Below, piece after piece: positions 1-13,982 of a DNA stretch of 64,000 nt. Made by a program: the position numbers and the translations under genes. The stretch covers positions 15,593,501-15,657,500 of the forward strand of contig JBAMJR010000031.1 of the NCBI GenBank assembly GCA_038501785.1, in the 5' to 3' direction. Numbering within the stretch: the first letter of the stretch is position 1; the number at the start of each line of letters is the position of its first letter. This stretch comes from Myoxocephalus aenaeus (lineage: Eukaryota > Chordata > Actinopteri > Perciformes > Cottidae). The notes under the pieces were generated by a model that made no database searches, was not told the DNA's origin, and saw only the letters and a list, made by a program, of their open reading frames with translations.

Positions 1-2544
1 CATTTTTTAATATGGTGGCCAAACCATTGAATTACTACTTCCAGATCACGTGATGCCATTTTGCCCAAAAAGGCACTTAGATTGGGAAAGAGACAACTGT
101 AAACCAGTTCTTTTGTTGTAAATCAACTTACCAGTACAAAGTCTGAATAGCCCTTTTCTTCTTTTAAACCATTGGGTCCTTGTAGTCGTAGTAATATGGA
201 GTTGGATGGAGAGCAAAGTGAGAAAGGCTTTGATGCGATAGAAAGCTTCAGAAAAGCACATTTATTTTATTCAATTTACTTTCGCATTTAAAATATGTCC
301 GTTGTTTCATTTGGCTCGAAATAACAAATTCACTGGAGGTGAATAATATACAATACTATATCAAAACTTCCAAATGAAATAAATTAAAAAAATGTAAACC
401 GTATTAATATGCACAAGATAAAAAAACTTGCGCAAAACTTTAAGACACTAAATTAAATAAAAAAGCAACAACATTACACTACAGGTGCAGTCATGCGAGT
501 GCATTATGTGAGCAACTTGCTGTCTAAAGTTACTGTTGACTTTTCACTCAACGGTCTCAAGTCCCTCCCATCTAATGCTTTTAAGAACCACAGACCTCAA
601 TTATTCATTAAATTATTGACTTACAAGCCTGCTGGAATTCATTTCACGCTTCGTTGCCGACTGGACAGTTGGGGAAACGAATGACACTGCGGCTCAGCGT
701 TACCCCTCCGTGGGGTGGAAAAGCATAATCGTGTGTCGGTCTTGGAACTCGAGTTTTGTTCTTCATTTCCACAACTCCCGTATTTACAAAGCTTCATCTC
801 ACACTGCCACACGGAGGACGCTCAAGGGCACACTCAGTCAGGTAAAGGCCCAAAGCCCGGCCACCGCTGCCAAGAGCGCGGCTAAATGATGAGGCCCGAG
901 TGGAGCGGCATTAGGGCCGATAACCAAGCGTCCAATAAATTATGTGTTATGTGGCACAAGGGTGCCATCACCAATACCACCACCACCTAGAAGGAACGAT
1001 CCCACACTGCTTCCTGCAATTACGTGCCCGTCTCAGACCATGAAAGCTTTTACAACAGCGGCTTAGAGGCTAGAAAGAGATGCGAAAAGGTACTTCATGG
1101 CCATTTTAGATGTTATTTTTTAATGATACTCTGGCTTGTAAAACTCCTCATGCGGGGATACACAGCTCAGTGGGCACTTCCAGTGGTTATTCCATGGGGA
1201 GAAAACAACAACAAAAAAACACTCAACCAAATTAAACAGATATCTACTGTTGGGACTGTTTTTCAAAGCACTCTGCAAGCACACCACCCATTGGGTTTAG
1301 ACAGCCTAGAAAGAGGACTTCTGCTCCGAATGGCAAATGGAAGAAAAAAAGAAGAAAAAAGCCCGTATGTTTGCCGTGATTGAGAGATCTAATCCCAGAT
1401 GTTCACATCTGTCTCGTCAACAAACACATTTCCAATAAAAGGTTGGAGTTTGTTTTATTTGTGTCTAAAACAGGGCCACAGTTTTGAGGAACAATAAGAC
1501 AAAATATTGCTTGATATTGGTAATATAGACATTTATATACTCATTACAGAGAGGGGTGGCAGAAAGATCAAAACAAAAGCGGTCTCTCGAATTCAGGGAT
1601 TTCAGTCGTTGGATCGTTGCAAGAATAACTTGTAGATTCTTTTTTTAAATGGCATGATGCATATTCAATACAGACATGACAATAAATCTATAAATGGCTG
1701 TAGAAAACAGGACAACAATCCAATGCAACAACAACACCCATTATTACTGCCGCCAGTCTTTGAAAAATAAGAATTCAAGTCATTTTGTTCAGCTTTGTGA
1801 TCTCGAAGGAGACGGAAAAGGAGATGGGGGGGATTTACAAAAAAGGGTTTGTGGAAGCACAATAAAAAAGGTAAAAATTAAATCTAACTGTTTTTGTTAG
1901 GTGCGAAGAATCAGAGTGAGTCGTAAAATAATCAGACCACCAGTGTGGATATAGCTAAGTGACCACGCTCCAGAGTCATCTTTTATTTATTCTTTTGTGC
2001 AAGTGTGGGCCACCTTGCCTTTGATGCAATAACTAACTCTCCGTGGAGCCCTGTGCTGAATGATTATGGAAACCTGTCCAGCAAATCCATTAAAAACTGT
2101 TAGGAGTGGAGCCAAAGTAGAAACGTCTGCATGTCGTCAATTCTTCCCCAGAAAATGAACACAGCCTGACGTCGGGAGTTAATTACGCTTCACAAATACT
2201 GATTAGAGCATCCTGGACCACGCATTGATTAAACCGTCCGGGGCAAAAAGATATCGATCGGATGGTTTTAGCCCCAAATATTGATTAGACCTCGTCTTGG
2301 AGGACGAAGATGAGATTAATTACACCGAGTTTCGTTTTAACAAGTGCCGAAACCTTTAACTCTCAATCCAGCGCGAGACGTAGAAAATAAGAATATGACG
2401 CTATTCGTTTGTTTTTGTAAAAAGTAACTTTAATCGTTTCACAACACTACAGAGAGACGATAGACGATAGACACGTGTAGGAATGGAATAAAATTTGCTC
2501 AAACCAGTGAAAACACAGACTGGCAAATGCCGATTGCGTCGCTG
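1..2544. other. 3' flank of ppil2, no gene seen
   Basis: No conserved coding exon is visible on either strand. Since ppil2 runs leftward and stops at 2545, its 3' UTR must occupy the right end of this stretch. A minus-strand AATAAA-type signal (read as TTTATTTATT near 1982-1991) is the nearest good candidate for its polyadenylation site. The rest is AT-rich sequence with short A- and T-rich runs. The short open frames here show no family motif. Confidence 0.5.
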
Positions 2545-2647
2545 CTACCAGGCGCTGAAGTCTCCGAAGCTGCTCTTGCCTTTGGACTTCTTGGGCGCCA
2601 CTCCGCTGGTGGACGGCCCGCTGTCGTCTTCAGCGACCGGACGTTTT
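2545..2647 (-). CDS. ppil2: ppil2 coding exon 20 and stop
   Basis: Encodes KRPVAEDDSGPSTSGV, a lysine-rich stretch likely acting as a nuclear signal (PKKSKGKS), and SFGDFSAW before a TAG at 2547-2545. Confidence 0.93.
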
Positions 2648-5600
2648 CTAAAAAGGGAAAAAGAAAAGAAAAAACGTAGAGGAATATTATATCAGAGAGC
2701 GCATTCAAATTATTTTCTTTTACCTTCCTTTTATGTCACATAAATATTTTCCCTCTTTGTAAACTATGTTGTTTATGCCTTTGTATCATGCAGAATACAG
2801 CCCTCTTTTCCTTCAGATATAAAAACACGCAATTCATTATTGATCATCCGCTGGTTATCATGTTCGTCATTGTATTTCTCTATTGATCAGAATCATCCTG
2901 GAAATAAAAACAAGCTGTACGCCACTTCTCAAACCCGTCTACGGCCCTTACCGCTAACCTAATATATCTCCTTATTGATGTTCTTTTATTGCATATTTGC
3001 ACTCTCCCTACTTTGCACTGCGACTGCTGCACAACGAATCACGATAAATACGGTTCATTTAAATTAATGTCTGTCGGGTCTATCAATGTGGATTGAGCCG
3101 ATGGCCGACTGATGAAAAGTATTGCAATATTTACTTATATGCAGTTTTACAAACTGGGTGTCTGTGGCGACATTACGGGGAGGGAAAAAAATGCTGCGTC
3201 ACAGTTTTTATAAATTGTAAACCCACACAAATAATTTACTATACACACAATTCTGAAAACCCAGAAGCTCAAAAAGCCTCCAGACTGTGAAATTATTGTG
3301 TTTTCACCTGATTCACAAATTCTAAATCAACAGGGATGGAAATCATAAAAGATTGCCACTATAATAACTATTAACTATAACAAATGCACATATGAAACAA
3401 ACATTTTCTCCCCCCAAAAAAACAACAACCCATTAATGACGGTTGAAACACCCTACATGCCACTTTTACATTTAACTGTCAGACGGGCTGTTATCTGGGA
3501 GCATTAATACAGACATGCTCGGCATAAACCTAAATATGTGAACATGATGACAGAAGGATAAGATGAGTAATAAAACACCATCAAAGAGAGAAAAATCAAG
3601 AGCATGATTACCTCTTCAAGCACACTTTAGTTCAGCTGATGCGCCTTCATTTTGCATAATGACATGTCATTTCAATATTGGCACAAATGCTTCAGGGTTT
3701 GTGCAAAGTGTCTTAGATGTAACGTCTTTATTTATCTTTTCTCCTTACTGAAGATATTCTACCTAAGTAAATAAATAAAACCCTTTGAGGGATTTAACGG
3801 GGCAAAGAGACAAGGTCTTAAGGTTTCAATCCCTTTATCGTATTTCATATTTCTCTGAGATTATTTTGAACAGTAAACTTCAAGTAAAAGTGCAACTCGT
3901 TCTGAATATTATGCCAACAATGTCCAAAATAATTGTCGTTAGATACAAACTAAAAGAAACTAACAAAAATGAAATACGTTGCAATAACGCATAAAAACAA
4001 CACAATATACCCGAACCCAGTGAAAATGGTCGGGATAATAAACCTAAATTATCCCTCTGGGGGAGATGGGTAATCTTCTACGTAATTGGAAACTTTGCAC
4101 ATTATGTTTCTGCTCATTCTGTGTCGCTATATAATCGTGTTTTATCTTCCACTCCTTACGATCCTGTTCGTCGAGACGCTCACAGAGGCCTGGTTAACTT
4201 TGTTCTTATCCAAATTCTGCCTGGAAAGTGGAATAAATATTCTTCCGTTTTGTGCTTTTGCATTTAACGCCACAGCAATGCCTACTACAGCAGAAGCAGA
4301 GTGTAATTTGGGGTGTCTGTGTCCTTACTTCGTGGCAGGGTTGATGTATTTCCCCACTCCCGCTTTGAAGGTTTTTGGCGCCTGCTCCTCTTTAGCCTTC
4401 TGCTGGGCGACGCTGGTCAGCTGCTTCTCCTCCTCCTCCTCCTTCTGCAGATCCTTTTCTCGCTCCGCCGCAATCTGAAAAACACGAGTCACATAAGTCC
4501 CGAACAACTCCAGGCCAGCTCAGAGGAACACATTTACTCAGAGGACCTCTTGCTCCAGGTGGATTGTTGTCCTGCCTGCATTTGTAGTTTGTCATCCAAA
4601 CGTCTCCATCACTATCAAACAATGGCTATGGAAGGTAAAGTGCTGACCCCTACTTTAATTTTAAGGTATTAACTGTATTAACTAGGCCCAGATTTTCCAG
4701 CTGCACAAATCTGGAAGGACTGTATGCATGCATGCATGTATGTATGTATGTATGTATGTATGTATGTATGTATGTATGTATGTATGTATGTATGTATGTA
4801 TATATATATATAAATAACAAAACAAAAGGCCTGTGTTCCTACACGGTTCAGCGACAAGATGATATAAACTGGAGGCACAAAAAATTGCTGTACAATACAA
4901 TTGTACTCAGATAGTTCTTTAATATCTCTTACTTTATAACACCGCTGTGGGCAACGTCTGAAAATCAATATATCTAAGGAAATATTGGACTTATAGTGGG
5001 GAACTATTTGCTTTGATTGTATTTTTATCTGGAGGCAGAAATGTTCCTTATTCTTACTGTACTTGGATGTTTGACCTTCACTGTGCAGAAACGTCACACT
5101 TCAGATGTGCAGAGCCTCAACAATGAAGTGCGTCGCTGTGCAAATACTTCACACACTTCATTGTATGTAAAAAAGGAGCCGTCGTATCTTAAAGTCAGTA
5201 TTGAACATGTGTGCAGACAGACAGAGCGATACAGACCTGAGCGTCAGCTTCTTCGTACGGGTCCACGAACACAGTTGCAGTTATAATCTTGATCTCCGAC
5301 TGTCAAACGCACAAACCACTCAAATTAGATCCACCATGTGTCCTTGTGCTGGTTACCATTAAATTATCTGTAATAAAGATACGAGTCTCTGACACATCTA
5401 TCACATATCTAGAAAAAAAAAGCTTACAGGTTGAATACATGTCATTTTTGGGCTTTACAAACTGTTGCTTTTGTCACGAGTACTTTTACACAGAATGTGA
5501 ATATTACACAATGAAATAGCAATGCAACTTTTTCCCCGCAGAATTTAAGCCTAATCAATTGGACCCCGGGTTTCAAAACTGAATAGGCAAAAGGAATAAC

Positions 5601-7078
5601 AACATGAATAGACACTCCGAAACACTCTGTAGATATTTATAAAAGTCTTGCTTTTCCAGAGCATACTTTTCTTTCAATGGCGTCACCATTTTGTGCAGGT
5701 TGTTAAGAAATGACCCATTAGATACAGAGATACAGAGCTGAAAGGAGGAGCATATTCAGAGTTTAACAATAGTATTATGTCCAGACTGTACGAATCTCAT
5801 TCCACAGAATATGTATAAAAAATTAATGGGAAAACGAAGGTAAGTTGGAGATTTCAAAGGAGGGATGGTTCAGGTATTGTGACTGTCAATGGAAGTGCAC
5901 CAACTCTCATACATAGAGAAAATTTGGATGGAAGGGTCTAATAGCTTCTTTTTTTGTATTACCCAAAAGCAGAACACACACTTTTTACAGGCGAGGATTC
6001 AAAGTGTTGGAGACTGTGTGGGAGCAAGGATGCCAATCACTGGCATGTATTTTAGGAACGTTCATTAATAAGGCTGGTCAGAGATGCACTGGAAGCCGTA
6101 TTTAATACGGAAAAATACCACAGTAGCATTTGTATTTAGGGAAAGTGGACTTTAGTTATGGGCACTTTGACAAATATTTATTTGGAGTTCTTCTGAAAAA
6201 GAATGTAATTGTATACATTGTTTTTACAGCTCATTGAAAATTTAGAATAATGATGCAACACTTTGTAATTTACCCCATGAAAACCCTGTGAAGTAATATT
6301 TCTGCTCAAGCGTTTCAGAGTAAAATCCGCACCTTAAACATCACTAATCTCTACCTTTGGTTTGTCTGATATGGGATCACTCTCCACGTTCTCCATGGCT
6401 GTGAGGGCCTCAAATCCACCAACAATCCTGCAAAAAGAAAAAGAAAAACACAAAATGTACTTCATGACAAGTCCTTCAAACATCTACGTGAGCGCAAAAA
6501 GAGACCTGAGCGCCACACACAGGTCCCCCTTGATTTTCTACAAAGATAATAAAACAAAGTCAGCAGCATATTCTTCATAACAAAACATAGAATAGAAATG
6601 TAACCAGCAGAGACACAAGTTGTCTATTCAGCCATTTTCACTATTTAAATGACACATTGCATTTAAAGACTAATAAGTATTAAACCAACTTCCTGTTACA
6701 GTATCCATCCTGCCGAAGTGCCATTGAGCCAGACACCAAATCTCTCTCACTTTCTCTCCATGAAGCAGGGTATGCTTTAGGGCGTGGCTTATTGTGATTC
6801 GTTGCTACCAGAGATGCCATCTCCGCCGCAGTTTAAATACGGTCACTTTCTTTCACTGGTTGCAAAAACCCAAGATGGCGACGACCAAATTGCCAAAGTC
6901 AAGGCTTCAAAACGGCAGTCCACAAACCAATGGGACGACTACGTCCACTTCTTGTATACACAATATATTGTGGCTACAGGTGCGAGGGAGATTACCCAAA
7001 ATCTTATTCCTCTGCACCACAGAGCCAACATTTTCAATGAGCCACACTGTTGTACTGAGTGACATAATACTTCATTAC

Positions 7079-7141
<63 letters not shown>

Positions 7142-10100
7142 TTTGAGTCAAACCCACAGAAATACTCACTTTATAAATCAACCGGTGAAAGAAGAACCAC
7201 AAACGTTTCCTCCCGTTTGAATAAAGTGTTTTACACAAACCTGTGTTCTACCATCTCAACCTGTAACGTTTTAGTTTTCACATAATAAAAGTAGATCCTT
7301 CAGCGGCTGGGGCATGTGTGCAGACCTCATTATATCCCTCAGGCGACAGTGAACACGAGTTGCTGCAAAAAGCAAATGTTTATAGTCTTTGTTACCGGCA
7401 CACTGGCCTCATGGTGTAAACACAGCACAGGGAAGATATAGAGTCTGTCAAATGGCGAGGGCCAAGAGGCAAATCCGTTAGCGACTCCCCTGCTGCGCAG
7501 CACTTTAGAGAAGTTGCTCTTCTAACTGCCGGGTCTTTATCCAGCTGCTCCTGGAGGGAGAAGACACACAAACTGTACACCCACCAGCTAGCAGCGGGTT
7601 CTTCTCAAGGCAAGCCACATGTGGAAGCTTCCACATGTTCAGTTGAACAGAGGCGCTTCCCCCACACTCAATGGGTCACTGACTTTGTAATATCGGACCG
7701 AACTATGAGGGTTCGGGTGTGAGATGGGTGTAACTGTGTCCGCCGGTAGATATTATGCAATACCGCTTCAACTGCTGCAGCTACTCCTGCGCGAGACATT
7801 ATGATTATCGATGTTATCCAGGTGCCTCGCAAGGTTGTAAAGTTGAAAATACAGAGCAGGAGGAGGAGGCGTCCCAACCAACCCAAGGCCAGGGAGAACT
7901 CAAGCATTACAGGATTAGCAGGAATTTGCACACTGAAGGGTATTTTGTCAGCTTTTTGAAAGGAAAGATGAGCAAATCCTGAAGAACAAGTAATGTCCGG
8001 AAATAATCGGCCCCTTAAATTTGCTTCAAAACAGCCCGTTTTTGTCTAAAGAACGCCCATCTTCAGCCTCTTTCTCATTCACTGAAGTGATCTGGCAATC
8101 GTTCCAAGCAGCTTCCAGATCGGTCAGAACCAAAATCAGTGTTTCCACAAAAAGCTTTCACTTGTAACTCATCACCATGAACAGGTTGCGTTAAACTGGA
8201 CAATGGTGGACTGCAATATGGATGGGAAAAAATTACATTTCAGAAAAACCATTCCTCTGTAGAAGAGTCCACAATCGTTAAGTATAGACCAGGTTAAGTG
8301 GACGGACATCGCCAGGCCCATTAAATGTGCAAAGACTAGCGTCTAGAAACAATAAAAAGATGGACGCGGGGGTTGAAGCAGGAGCTCTTACGTGTGGGGA
8401 CCACGTGAAGAATCCGTCAGCTAAAAGCCGTCTGAATATTTTTAGACAGCAGCCAGAAAAGACAAGCCTTTAAGATCGCGCACACGCACACACACAGAAT
8501 AATAACATGAGACTGAGAGCGAGGAGACGAAGGGGACAAGAAAGATAAAGAAGAGGAAGAAAAAAAAAAAAAAAGAAACACAGCTACAAAAGAACATGTG
8601 GCAATGACCCAACCGTTTGTGTAAATGGCCCTTAGTGTCCGTCAGGATCGTCACCTTTCAAAATCACCGCCTTGTTAAAGAGATTAACTAACAAAGTAAA
8701 AAATAAAAAAATAAAAAGTTTACCTTCCAAATACGGTGTGCTTCCTGTCGAGGTAGGTGCACGACCGGAACGTGATGAAGCTGAGAGAAAACGGAAACAA
8801 AGACATTAGTATAAAACTTGAATGTTCAATTAATATGTAAAAGTTATTGTAAAGAAACAAGAACTCTCAAAGGCAAGCTTTGTCTTTACAGTACAGTCTG
8901 TTTACACAACTACTTTAGTTTCACTAAATACACAGGAAACCCATCAAGAACAAGTATAAACAGCTCATTTACAGTTTATTCTCACAAGAACCACAAGCAA
9001 ACATTTATAAGCAGCTTTTGTTGACGACTACGTCAAGAAATACGGTTTCACATAAATGCTAAAGCTCCGAGGAACTTTCATTTTGTGTTGCTTTTAGTCT
9101 ATACTAAAATAAAAAAATAAAACTGCTGACTCGGTCTGGAACAGAAACGATAGTTCAAAGTTTAGGCTTTTAAATAAAGATAATAAAAGTCTTACAACTG
9201 GGACTTGTTGGTGTTTGGACCCGAGTTTGCCATGCTGAGAACGCCCCGACCGGTATGAGACAGGTTCTGCTTAAACTCATCCTTGAACGGTTTCCCCCAG
9301 AAGGACTCTCCTCCTGGGAAGGGAGGACAGTGGGAAAGATACAAAAGGAGACGGTCAAACAACACATCGTTTGAAAAAATGAGAAAACATCTCTGCTGGA
9401 AAGTTCTTATTGCTGTTGGGTTTCAGCACTTGACCTCGTTAAGAAGGGAAGCGTTAACCTCTGGTTGGACAAACACCGCTCACCTTAGGAACTGATTTTA
9501 CATTGCTGGTAGGAGAAGGCCATTTTCTTTAAAAAAAGGAAAATCCCAACCAAAAAACAAGTACACTTTGGCGGAGCGAAACCGAAAAAGATTGAGTTCA
9601 TGTAGCTTTTAATTTTTTGCCCCAATGCACGTCATTAAAATGTTTTTATTGCGACATACGATTAAACGCAATAAAATGTATGAAGTTTGGAGAAAAACGA
9701 CACGTATTTCCGTCTCCACCGGTACGATTAAAATCAAAACGCCGCACAGAAATAAGGCTATTTTCACCAGACCTGTTTGCCCTTGAACATGGAGCCATGT
9801 TGGGAGACCTCAGCTGTGAATCATTAATTTAGACCGACTCCCATCATTAAGAATCATCATGACGGGTGTACAGGAACACGCGCCGCAGGAGCTTATTGGC
9901 TCCCAACAGGGGGAGAGGATTTGTCGCCCCCGAGGTGTGGTTCACCGTCCTGCCAGCTGGTGTACGTCGCACGGAACGGTGTGTGTCTGTGTGAGTGTGC
10001 ACATGCATAAGAAGAAGGAAAAAAAAAAAAGGGAAAAAATGTACAGTATGTGCCGTGTGTGTGTGAAGCCAATCAAGCCCTTCAGAGGCTTTGTGCAGCA

Positions 10101-13100
10101 GTCAACTATCCCCGGCGACATTTTTGCATAATTTACCAACGCCTGACATTTTCGAGAACGACTGGATCATAAATGACGGGCAGAGCGAGGAAGGAGGATG
10201 AGGAGGGAAATTAATTCTCACCGAAGAGTTGACCAATAAAATCAAGATGCGTTCACTCCGTGCAAAAAAATTATAATATATACACTACCGTTCAAAAGTT
10301 TGGGGTCACTTTGAAATGTCCTTATTTTTCAAAGAAAAGCGCTGTTTTTTTTCCCAATGAAGATAACATTCAATTAATCAGAAACACACTATACATTGTT
10401 AATGTGGTAAATGACTATTCTAGGTGGAAACGTCTGGTTTTAAATGAAATATCTACATAGGTGTATAGAGGCCCCTTTCCAGCAGCGATCACTCCAGTGT
10501 TCTAATGGTACATTGTGTTTGCTCATCGCATAGAAGGCTAATGGATGATTAGAAAACCCTTAAACCTTGTGCAATTATGTTAGCACAGCTTAAAACAGTT
10601 ATGCTGGTGAGAGAAGCTATAAAACTGGCCTTCCTTTGAGCTAGTTGAGTATCTGGAGCATCTTGTGGGTTCCATTATACTCTCAAAATGGCCAGAAAAA
10701 GAGAACTTTCATGTGAAACTCGCCAGTCTGTTCTTGTTCTTAGAGATGAAGGCTATTCCATGCCAGAAATTGCGAAGAAACTGAACATTTGTCTGGGTGA
10801 CCCCAAACTTTTCAACGGTAGTGTATATTTAAAAAAAATCCCCTAGAATGACAACAGTAGGAACTCAAACTTGGACCAGGAATATTAAAATATCCTCCCC
10901 TGACTGACAGCTGCATTATTTGGGCATTTCACGTAAGCTCATATTTTCTAATGCGTCTCTGCGATTTCATTTACAATTCAATGTCCCTCCTCTCCAACGC
11001 ATCTGCGGCGGGAAGGTTTTAGATTAAAATGAGACTCCAACTGAATTTTCAGAGGAAAGTGTCAACGCTGCAGCGAGCAGGCTGCCAGATGTGAGAGAGG
11101 GATTCACTCAGGCTGTGTGGGCAATATTCCAAGGATTTTCTTGACACATATGAATCTCATAAATTCAAGTGTTAAGAGGGTAGCACATCATGACTCAACG
11201 TCTGATTTTGCTATCTCTTATTCCATTTGTTCTGCTCCAGTGATGAAGAAAAAAAACATTCAGAATGAAAACAACAAAATGAGGGGGAAAAAATTCAAAA
11301 GAATGCTTTGAACCATTAGAACGTCTTGAACCGCAAAAACGTTCGTACCCGTGTTTCGATAATGATGAATCTCATTTGAAATTGAATTTTTATTTTTTTT
11401 AACGTGCCAGTTGATCCCATTAGCAGATAATCACCCTGCAAATGCCCATTAAAAAAGGGCATGAGACTGCAGGGGGGCGTGTGCACACACATACATTATA
11501 AAGAAAAGTTAAGATAATTAAGTCAAGAATGCCTAAAACAGCGGTGGAGCACTTGACTCCAAACGTAACCTTGCACCCCACCAAAAAAAGTCAATAGTTC
11601 TGAAGTGGAGGGATTTCTGCAGGAAGTGAACCCAAAACCTCCACATGGCACCTTTAAATGTGTGAACAAAAACGTCCTTGTTAAGAAGCAGGGGAACTTT
11701 AAACTTGTTTGGACAAACACTTCTTTCTCCCTTGTAGTCTATAAATTAAATTCAAACGTCTTTGGAGGAACTGATTTTACGTTGCTTAACAGCGTCAGTA
11801 TTGGATATAAATGAACATACAATTATTTATTTTTTGAAGATCATAATGCCTAGTGAAATAATAAAAATGATTAAACAAAATATTATTATTATTATAGTCT
11901 TATACAGTACACACCAGGGACGCAAAGAATAAACTACACAAAATGCTAAATACAGTTGCAGCACTTCAAAAGATTTGAATAGAAGATCAACTACCAGGAT
12001 GCTATTGGCCTAAACTGATGTGTAGCCTAAAGCTACCGTAAGATATTTTATTGGGTTTCCTTAAAACAAAATGCTTCGAGTGACTGAGGTTCTTTCTGGT
12101 AAACAGTCACATAGTGTTTATGGCCGAAGGGCTTTCATTGTGAAGGGTAAGAGCGGAAGAAGAAGTGGATCTGGTCTGCATTGCCAAGGTTAAAAAGGAG
12201 CCATAAAGTTGGTCGCCTTGCCTTTTCACCTAAAGACCGTAAGTGTGCATAGATTCAGTTTAGCACCCCCAAAAATTGGGTTTTAAGAAGAAATTTCCTC
12301 TTAAAACTGTTAATGAATGAGCCCCATTGTTCTTGTTGATACGCAAAATGAAATGTGAGTAACTACAGTGTTGTGCAGGACTGTTAGAAGCAAACTCTTC
12401 AAAAGCCAGTTTAAAGGTCGTTCAGTCCGACTGAGGAGAATTTTTACCAACAGGCCAGAAATTCTGCACCTTCATAAATCCGTCACGGCGGACGCATTTT
12501 GCGTCGCGTTCGGAAACGCCCTCGGAGACGCCCTCGGGCACAAAGGCACGCTTTGTACTGCAAACTCTGAGAGCAGCACGGACGACACAGAGGCAGGAAA
12601 TTAACCGCATGAGGCCATTAGCAGTCAATTACAGTGAGCGGCCTTTTAAAAAAACAAACAGGGAAAAACTACACCGAACGCTGGTCGTATTCACACACCC
12701 CCCTTCCACCCACATACACACCCACACTTTTTCCTTTCTGCGTCTGTGCTCCCATGTGCCTTCACAGACTATATTTAGCAACACTCTTGACTTGCATCTC
12801 GGTGGTTGAGAGCAGCATTTATGCAAAGCTTTTCCAAAAAAAGGAACTATTAATAATTTAACAGAGACGTGGTGCGCAGTTCAAAATGTGCTTTAAGTGC
12901 AGCGTTAGTCGTACCTGTGCCGGTGCCAGTGGGGTCCCCTCCTTGAATCTGGAAACAAGCAGAATGTCTGTGAGGTTGGGTTGACGTAGGCGGCTGCACC
13001 ATAAAATAGTTGCTGCTGTCACTTAGAATAGGAAAATGTTTCACAAGTCTTTTATTAACCGTACAGTATTTCCCGACGTAACACAGCCAACTGAGAGGCA

Positions 13101-13945
13101 TGTTCCTTGTAGTCGTAGTGACTGAAAACAGGCCGCTATTGTTCAGGCTCAACTTTTCCTATTTTTGTTCATGTGGAGCGCTGCTCCGAGCATTTCTTTG
13201 GACCTCTTGTTTAAAAAGATACATTTGGGGGTTTTGAACCACCGAGCAGAAGTTTGAAGACACAAGGAAAATGAACAATACTCATTTCTGGCAAATTGTT
13301 TGTCTGACCACATGCTGCTGCAACACGGCTGCAGGCAACAACAACAAATGGATAAAGAAAAAAAGAAAAAGAGTTAAAGAAATACATGTGGAAAAATAAT
13401 CAAACTAGTCACCACTGTCCCTTTTTAAAATGTCAACCGTATCCCCAATGAAGAGTTTAAGTTTTTAACTGGTTATGAAATGGGGGAAATGAACATATTC
13501 CCATTATTACAAAAACTCTGCAGTTTAATCGTTATTCAAAATCGTAACGTCTCATCACTTCTGTATCTACATACTTAAAAAAAAAGCTAAAAAAGCTAAA
13601 AAGATTAATAGTGGTCTAGTTCTTTCACTTCCATGTCAAACTACATCAACAGCAAAAAAAAAAACAGCAAACATGAATCAAAGCTGATGAATGTGTTTAT
13701 GTTCCCAGACTGAATGGCGACAGCAAGTTTAAAGAAACTGCAAGATTGCACTATAACGCGGCAGCCGCGTGAAACATTTGCATCATGACGTGTTGAACAA
13801 TTGTTCTCCGTGTTTGAGCCTGAAGCACAGCAGCCTTGATGAGTCTTTTATTTATTTATCTAACTGTCACTTTTTTAAGTATCATCTCAGGATGTTCTGT
13901 ACACTCTGTACAAGTGAGGGATGCTGCTCCCATTAACAAACTGCT

Positions 13946-13982
<37 letters not shown>

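Noticed and set aside
4678..5097. Minus-strand frame with HTYIHTYIHTY periodic peptide
   Set aside because: Translation of the GTAT microsatellite, not a repeat protein.
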